Part shown: piece by piece, positions 59,152 through 64,000 of the stretch
How the letters are laid out: each line of letters starts with the position of its first letter
How positions within the stretch are numbered: the first letter of the stretch is position 1
Assembly: GCA_009746045.1 (NCBI GenBank)
Contig: RPFO01001261.1
Location: forward strand, 1-64,000
Direction of reading: 5' to 3'
Origin: Mesostigma viride
Lineage: Eukaryota; Streptophyta; Mesostigmatophyceae; Mesostigmatales; Mesostigmataceae
Length of the DNA: 64,000 bases
Notes under the pieces: generated by a model
Databases searched by the model: none
Seen by the model: only the letters and a program-made list of their open reading frames with translations
What the model was told of the DNA's origin: nothing
Position numbers and translations under genes: made by a program

Positions 59152-59439
59152 GTACAAGCTGAAGTGGACGAAATGCCGGCCTTAATTTCCGACGATGAAG
59201 GGGATGGTGTCAACTTTATTCAACCGGGAAACAAACGTAAACTGAAACGCAAAAAGTAGTGCGACCTAAGATGTTTTTAAATGTATATGCCAATTTAATG
59301 AAATCATTTTCTGAGGTTGTGAAGGACCTGACTGTTTTAAAAATGAATGATTACAATAAATTAGGCAAACACACTAATGGGAAAACGCGTTTTTTTGGCC
59401 GCGATGTAAATCTTTTTGTTCGTTTTTTCCCTGAAAAAG

Positions 59440-60216
59440 ATGGCCGAGATCGCGAATGAGTCCGAGTTCGTGAATGAAGTCTACGGAAGCGTCCTTCAAA
59501 ACGTTTACAAACAAGTTCGCTTTCTGTCGCGTGGCATATTCGAGGAAGTTCGTGTCGCGCAGGAGAAGACAGGCCGCCACTTGGCCGTTTTATTGGCGTT
59601 TGATTCGTTCAGCCAAATGGAGAGGGTTATGTACGCCCAGCTAGCTGATATGAACTTCTGTATTCAAGAGGGTTTTTTCGTACCACAGATGGATCTAAGA
59701 GCGCCAATAGACCCAACGAGGGAGTTCCGCCTTTTGGTGTCGTTCATTACAAAGGGGCCAAAGATAGAGTTGGGGGAAGAGGAAGGGGCTCAGCTTGGGT
59801 GCACCTACAAGCGCGCATTTTACCCGAATGTTACGTCTTCCCTGCGCGTGAGGGCTGATGCGTGTGTAGGGGCAGAAGTACCCCTCAACATGAACTTTTT
59901 CTTGCTCTCTGACCCGATCGTGAGGGATGGGGATCCCATGCGTGGTATGCGAAATTGCTCCAAGGAGGGGTGTGGGTGCGACACAGGCCCTCAGAAGTGG
60001 TGTAGAGGATGTAGGGATGCCAGATATTGCAGTGAGGAGTGCCAGCGTGCTGACTGGAGTAGGCATAAGGATAGATGCGAACGTCTGAGGCAAGCAAGGG
60101 AGGGGCTGGCAGGGGTGATAAGGGGGGTAAACAGGACGACCATACTGGATGGAACCGAGGTCGACTTCTCTGAGGTTGACTTCTCCTTCACCTTCTACTA
60201 CGGTTCTTCCTCATAG
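59440..60216 (+). CDS. MYND zinc-finger protein
   Basis: 258 residues from the ATG at 59440, chosen because it has A at -3 and G at +4 and follows stop-rich sequence. The first ~170 residues have no motif I recognise; they are weakly acidic with a helical look (QMERVMYAQLADMN). A MYND finger lies at about residues 173-213: paired Cys in CSKEGCGC, then C-RG-C, C-SEE-C and a closing H-X3-C in SRHKDRC. This is the full set of seven Cys and one His used to bind two zinc ions in this protein-interaction module. The tail after it is short and acidic. There is no SET domain, so it is probably an adaptor rather than a methyltransferase. The gene appears intronless and its 3' UTR has two AATAAA signals. 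It lies 350 bp upstream of an F-box-like gene in the same orientation. Confidence 0.8.
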   Translation: MAEIANESEFVNEVYGSVLQNVYKQVRFLSRGIFEEVRVAQEKTGRHLAVLLAFDSFSQMERVMYAQLADMNFCIQEGFFVPQMDLRAPIDPTREFRLLVSFITKGPKIELGEEEGAQLGCTYKRAFYPNVTSSLRVRADACVGAEVPLNMNFFLLSDPIVRDGDPMRGMRNCSKEGCGCDTGPQKWCRGCRDARYCSEECQRADWSRHKDRCERLRQAREGLAGVIRGVNRTTILDGTEVDFSEVDFSFTFYYGSSS

Positions 60217-60300
60217 AAAAACTGGAAATGTAGAGTAATAATTTGCTTTTGAGGCTGGAAAACTGGACGCATTTTGGGTTTGAAATTTGTGTATGTAGTC

Positions 60301-60436
60301 CTGATTTGTGTTGTAAAATGGTGTAATGGTGAATTCTCTTTTCACTTTGAAATTGGAATAAAATTGACCTGATTTGTGTTGTAAAATGGTGTAATAGTGA
60401 ATTCTCCTTTCACTTTGAAATTGGAATAAAATTGAC
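60301..60436 (+). repeat. 68-bp tandem duplication in the MYND gene 3' UTR
   Basis: Two copies starting CTGATTTGTGTTGTAAAATGG at 60301 and 60369, each ending GGAATAAAATTGAC, so the polyadenylation signal itself is duplicated. Confidence 0.8.
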
Positions 60437-60485
60437 TTTCGTTTTCTCTCATGCGACTGTAGTGGGTTAAACAACAATTAGTGAC

Positions 60486-60499
60486 CCAACGGCCGTTAG
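60486..60499. repeat. Near copy of the palindrome upstream of the F-box gene
   Basis: CCAACGGCCGTTAG, one change from the consensus, about 90 bp before the F-box-like reading frame. Confidence 0.7.
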
Positions 60500-60578
60500 G
60501 GATTGGAAACCTCGCCTAACGTTTGCATATTTTCTTTCCGACAAAACCTCATTTTTTTTTAGGGATGGACGTCAATGT

Positions 60579-61504
60579 ATGTTATGTGCAGAGGGGACAA
60601 GTTTGACGTCGGGGCCGATAATGGAAGGGGATATCTCACTGCCGTGGGAAATTTGGACCGAAGTCGCAGCTTTTATGGAGGCGCCCGACGTAGCCCGCTT
60701 TGAAGCAGTTTGTAGAGGGGCTAGGGAAGCGGTGTCGGGGAGGTATGAACCCCAATTCAGCTTTAAGTTGATTTCTGGGTTAGTGGACGAATTCGGGAAT
60801 GGCCCTCGTACATTGATAACTGAGTCTCTTTTCCGAGAATTGTATGGCGGGCAAGTAAAACGTGTGCAAGCGCTGATATCACCCCCTACACACTCGTCAC
60901 AAGGGGAATGTATTTTAAGGTATATTGTGAAGAAGTTGAGGCGGTGTTAGGACGCCAGCCAGCACCAGAGGGACATGCACGAGCAAGGACGATGGGAGGG
61001 TTGTTCAGGTCCCAGCGTGCTGAGAGGAGACGTGTGTTGGAGAGGAATTGGAGGGGGTGGACAGCTCGCTTACGCCAATTGGGAAAGGAAATGGATGACT
61101 TGTACGATAATTATGAACTATGGGGGTTAAGGAGCATTTTCTGGTTCTGCCATACTCCTTATGACCCGGATGAGGAAATTTTTTTTCCTCCGGGGAGGAG
61201 AGCGCGTAGGGAGGCAGAATGGGTGAAGCTTTTGGAGGGGCTGCCTCTGCAGGGGGGAGGAATGGCATGTGCAGTTCTGATTATGGGATTTGATGAGAAC
61301 GCTGACATGAAGGCCTTATTAGAGAGGAGGTGTAGGGAGGAGGATATGGCAAGCGTGTTGGTGGAGTTAGCCATGCAGGTCCTCAGCGGAACAATCTTCC
61401 CCCCGGATTATCTCAAGTTTTTTGGGGGGAAGCAGGCACGCTTGCTGTATTTGGCCGAGAGTAGTATGTACAAGTGGAAAGGGGACGATGTTGTGTTTGG
61501 ATGA
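60579..61504 (+). CDS. F-box-like protein, frame broken once
   Basis: The first frame (60579-60950, 123 residues) starts MLCAEG; a second ATG at 60621 is also possible. It has an F-box-like segment beginning LPWEIWTEVAAFM (residues about 21-55: Leu-Pro start, Trp and Val/Phe core, CRGAREAV end). F-boxes usually recruit a protein to an SCF ubiquitin ligase. A second frame (about 60908-61504) continues without overlap of function: a basic stretch (RSQRAERRRVLERNWRGW), then YDPDEEIFFPPGRRARREAEW and a helical C-terminal part, ending at TGA 61502-61504. The two frames are offset, so there is either a 1-nt error between about 60905 and 60950 or an unusually short intron (a GT...AG of ~32 bp fits phase). 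No repeats typical of substrate-binding F-box proteins are visible. Confidence 0.55.
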
Positions 61505-61514
61505 GGATTCTGAA

Positions 61515-61780
61515 GAGGTTGAATGATGAAACATAAATTTCATTCATAAATTTTGAATTCTAATATTGAATGAAATTCGCCAATTTTTGATGATGTGTAA
61601 AGCTGATGGCTAAATAATTCAATAAAACACAAAGGGGACTTAATGTTGAGGTTGAATGGTGAAAGATAAATTTCATTAATAAATTTTGAATTCTAATATT
61701 GAATGAAATTCGCCAATTTTTGCTGATGGGTAAGGCTGATGGCTAAAGCTGGGTTTGATAATTTAATTATCTCTAATTCT
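61515..61780 (+). repeat. 133-bp tandem duplication in the F-box gene 3' UTR
   Basis: Two copies start GAGGTTGAATG at 61515 and 61648 and share AAATTTTGAATTCTAATATT and ATTCGCCAATTTTTG. One AATAAA lies between them near 61619. Confidence 0.75.
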
Positions 61781-61832
61781 GTCAACTGTCACATATATAT
61801 AAATTTGACATGAATTCGGCATTTTTTGGATT

Positions 61833-61944
61833 CCAACGGCCGTTGGACCTCAAAAAACATTTCTAGTGTGGTTAAAAAGTTGTGGGTATTTTGTTAAATG
61901 GAGTGACCAATGGTTGTGATTTATTTGATGCCAACGGCCGTTGG
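61833..61944. repeat. Two palindrome copies (61833 and 61931)
   Basis: Exact CCAACGGCCGTTGG at 61833-61846 and 61931-61944, both followed by ACCT and an A-rich run; a near copy with one change (CCAACGGGCGTTGG) lies at 62300-62313. The rest of 61780-62570 has no gene. Confidence 0.8.
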
Positions 61945-62072
61945 ACCTTGACAAACATTGCTAGTGTAGCGCAACAGTGGTGGATAATTTGTTTAATGGA
62001 GGGGCCGTCGCATCTGCTTGTGATTTTTTTAGGCTGAACAGTCACCGAAAATGTCGACATTATTTCTCCACA

Positions 62073-62258
62073 CCCACAAAAAACTCGTTCCGGAACTGTT
62101 CGAAGCGAATAGCACTGACAGGGTTCGAACCCAGGTCCACATTGATGTTGGGGAGTGAGGTAGGCCAGCCATCATGTTCCGCACACAAATCTGGCTCGAC
62201 TCCGATCCCTGGCAGTGCTCTTCGCTTCGATCAGGTCCGGAACGAGTTTTTTGTGGGG
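62073..62258. repeat. Foldback element (imperfect ~45-bp inverted repeat)
   Basis: The left arm CCCACAAAAAACTCGTTCCGG pairs with the right arm ending CCGGAACGAGTTTTTTGTGGG, and the match continues inward through GAAGCGAA and GCACTG. The loop holds GGGTTCGAACCC, a perfect B-box-like palindrome. It could be a MITE, a SINE-derived hairpin or a structured RNA. Confidence 0.65.
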
Positions 62259-62640
62259 TTGGAGCAATAAATACTCTTTTACCGGGAAGAGGCGTAATGC
62301 CAACGGGCGTTGGACCTGAAAAATTGTGTGGTTAAATCAAGTGACAGAATATGAATGTGATTTATTTTACATTTAAAAACATATGTTATTTGGGAGGACA
62401 AGAAAGTTGGTTTTTGAGGTGTGTGTATCTTACGGTTTTGCGATGGAGGAAACCTCTAACAATCCTGATGCTCTCGTGATCGTGTTTTGTTTATGTGATA
62501 TCTGTCAAGGCAGCAAGGAGAGGAGTCGCCCGTTGCTGAGAAGCTGAGGACAACTGTACTGGAAAGGTATGTGGACAAGGACAACTGTGGGTGTGGGGGG
62601 AACAGCTTGGTGGACACTATTTCTGACTGGTCCGTAAGGC
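62259..62640. other. No gene seen
   Basis: Apart from the near palindrome at 62300, no feature is supported here. Confidence 0.5.
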
Positions 62641-64000
62641 CTCTACCCGAAGGGGGTTGTGAGCCAACGGCCGTTGGAATTGGAAAAACATTATCATATG
62701 CTTTTTATTCGTTTGATAGGGTGGCAAGCAGCCAGGATGTGTCTTTCATGCAGCTTAGTGGTGGCTATTACCATTTTTCTTCCAAGAAAGGCCTCCAAAA
62801 AATCTAGCTGAGCATAAAGATGGGCTTGACTGGTTCGTAAGGCATCCACCCTTCCCAGAGGGGGGTTGTGAGCCAACGGCCGTTGGAATTGGAAAAACAT
62901 TATCATGTGCATTTCATTCTTTGAGTGGGTGGCAATAAGCAGGATGTGTCTTTCATGCAGCTTAGTGGTGGCTATTTACCATTTTTCTCCAAGAAAGGCC
63001 TCCAAAAATCTAGCTGAGCATAAAGATGGGTTGACTGGTTCGTAAGGCATCCACCCTTCCCACAGGGGGGTTGTGAGCCAACGGCCGTTGGAATTGGAAA
63101 AACATTATCATGTGCATTTGATTCTTTTCATTTGGTGGCAGTAAGGCAGGATGCGTCTTTCATGCAGCTTAGTGAAGGTTATTACCATGTGCCTTCCAAG
63201 AAAGGCCTCCAAAAATCTAGCTGAGCATAAAGATGTGGTTGAATGGTTCGTAAGGCATCCACCCTTCCCACAGGGGGGTTGTGAGCCAACGGCCGTTGGA
63301 ATTGGAAAAACATTATCATGTGCATTTCATTCGTTTCATTGGGTGGCAATAAGGCAGGATGTGTCTTTCATGCAGCTTAGTGGTGGCTATTTACCATTTT
63401 TCTTCCAAGAAAGGCCTCCAAAAATCTAGCTGAGCATAAAGATGTGGTTGACTGGTTCGTAAGGCATCCACCCTTCCCATAGGGGGGTTGTGAGCCAACG
63501 GCCGTTAGACTTGAAAAACATTATCATGTGCATTTCATTCGTTTAATTGGGTGGCAATAAGGCAGGATGTGTCTTTTATGCAGCTTAGTGGTGGCTATAC
63601 CATTTTTCTTCCAAGAAAGGCCTCCAAAAATCTAGCTGAGCATAAAGATGGGCTTGACTGGTTCGTAAGGCATCCACCCTTCCCATAGGGGGTTGTGAGC
63701 CAACGGCCGTTGGAATTGGAAAAACATTATCATGTGCATTTCATTCTTTTCATTTGTGGCAGTAAGGCAGGATGTGTCTTTCATGCAGCTTAGTGGTGGT
63801 TATTACCATGTGCCTTCCAAGAAAGGCCTCCAAAAATCTAGCTGAGCATAAAGATGTGGTTGACTGGTTCGTAAGGCATCCACCCTTCCCACAGGGGGGT
63901 TGTGAGCCAACGGCCGTTGGAATTGGAAAAACATTATCATGTGCATTTCATTCGTTTCATTGGGTGGCAATAAGGCGGATGCGTCTTTCATGCAGCTTAG
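62640..64000. repeat. ~207-bp tandem array built on the palindrome
   Basis: Seven units of 205-209 bp up to the window edge. The palindrome or its near copy starts at 62664, 62873, 63078, 63286, 63495 (ends TTAG), 63700 and 63907. Each unit reads GGGGGGTTGTGAG, palindrome, AATTGGAAAAACATTATCATG, then GCAGCTTAGTG and CTAGCTGAGCATAAAGATG. No conserved open frame spans the units. Confidence 0.85.

Larger units (their letters stand above)
56639..59259 (+). pseudogene. Unidentified gene; last exon split by an insertion
   Basis: A small candidate exon (56639-56684, after TTGCAG, before GTATTT) is followed by an intron with exact palindromes at 56743, 56803 and 56934. A main exon starts at 57037 after GTGCAG. 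The main exon frame runs to 57310 (FSMEKDKD ... FKALHEV), is broken by a 1840-bp insertion, and resumes in the same frame at 59156, ending in KRKLKRKK and TAG (59257-59259). Skipping the insert and one duplicated AGTAC gives an unbroken 125-residue frame; the basic end resembles a nuclear localisation signal. Read as it stands, the frame ends at a stop at 57424-57426. I do not recognise the protein, and upstream exons are not visible. It probably lost function, unless the insert is spliced. Confidence 0.5.

Noticed and set aside
57307-59152. The split in the 56.6-59.3 kb gene as a normal GT-AG intron
   Set aside because: A GTACGT donor and a GAG acceptor exist, but splicing them puts the downstream exon out of frame with a stop after about ten codons; removing the insert with one AGTAC keeps the frame.

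Overview
This is eukaryotic nuclear DNA, and most of it is repeats. The evidence is GT-AG introns, AATAAA-type 3' ends, a MYND zinc-finger gene, an F-box-like gene and two Ty1/copia LTR retrotransposons. The copia primer-binding sites (TGGTATCGGAG) resemble the initiator tRNA-Met site used by plant copia elements, and two short TTTAGGG/CCCTACA telomere-like tracts are present. I therefore lean towards an alga or another member of the green lineage. This is inference; the sequence does not fix the species.

Layout. 274-4081: a CACTA-like DNA transposon with 10-bp terminal inverted repeats, a TA target duplication and subterminal CTGAGAA repeats, but no recognisable transposase. 4.1-7.1 kb: no gene; copies of a 14-bp palindrome, a telomere-like tract and a deleted tRNA-Ser-like sequence. 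7.3-34.6 kb: a 40-bp-unit satellite (about 16.4 kb in total) cut by two recent copia insertions. The first (12174-18119) is intact and autonomous. The second (18457-23357) keeps Gag and protease but has lost most of integrase and all of RT/RNase H. 34.7-37.1 kb: an A/C-rich degenerate repeat ending in a TTTAGGG-like tract. 37.4-40.5 kb: a minus-strand multi-exon gene for a DDE-transposase-like protein, with phase-0 introns that carry the palindrome, two frameshifts at poly-G runs and one internal stop. 40.5-41.1 kb: a 62-bp tandem repeat built on the palindrome. 42.4-55.6 kb: a 30-bp satellite with a conserved ~230-bp spacer and higher-order duplications. 55.6-56.4 kb: an 8-bp polypyrimidine tract. 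56.6-59.3 kb: a plus-strand gene whose last exon is split by a 1.84-kb insertion. 59.4-61.5 kb: a MYND-finger gene and an F-box-like gene, both with duplicated 3' UTR segments. 62.6-64 kb: a ~207-bp tandem repeat, again built on the palindrome.

The most striking signal is the exact palindrome CCAACGGCCGTTGG. I count about 30 exact copies plus about 5 near copies. It sits in introns, gene flanks and two unrelated tandem arrays, and I saw none inside the retrotransposons or the large satellites. It looks like a short, probably mobile or functional, hairpin family. Apart from this, the few host-like genes (DDE-like, MYND, F-box) show no shared pathway.
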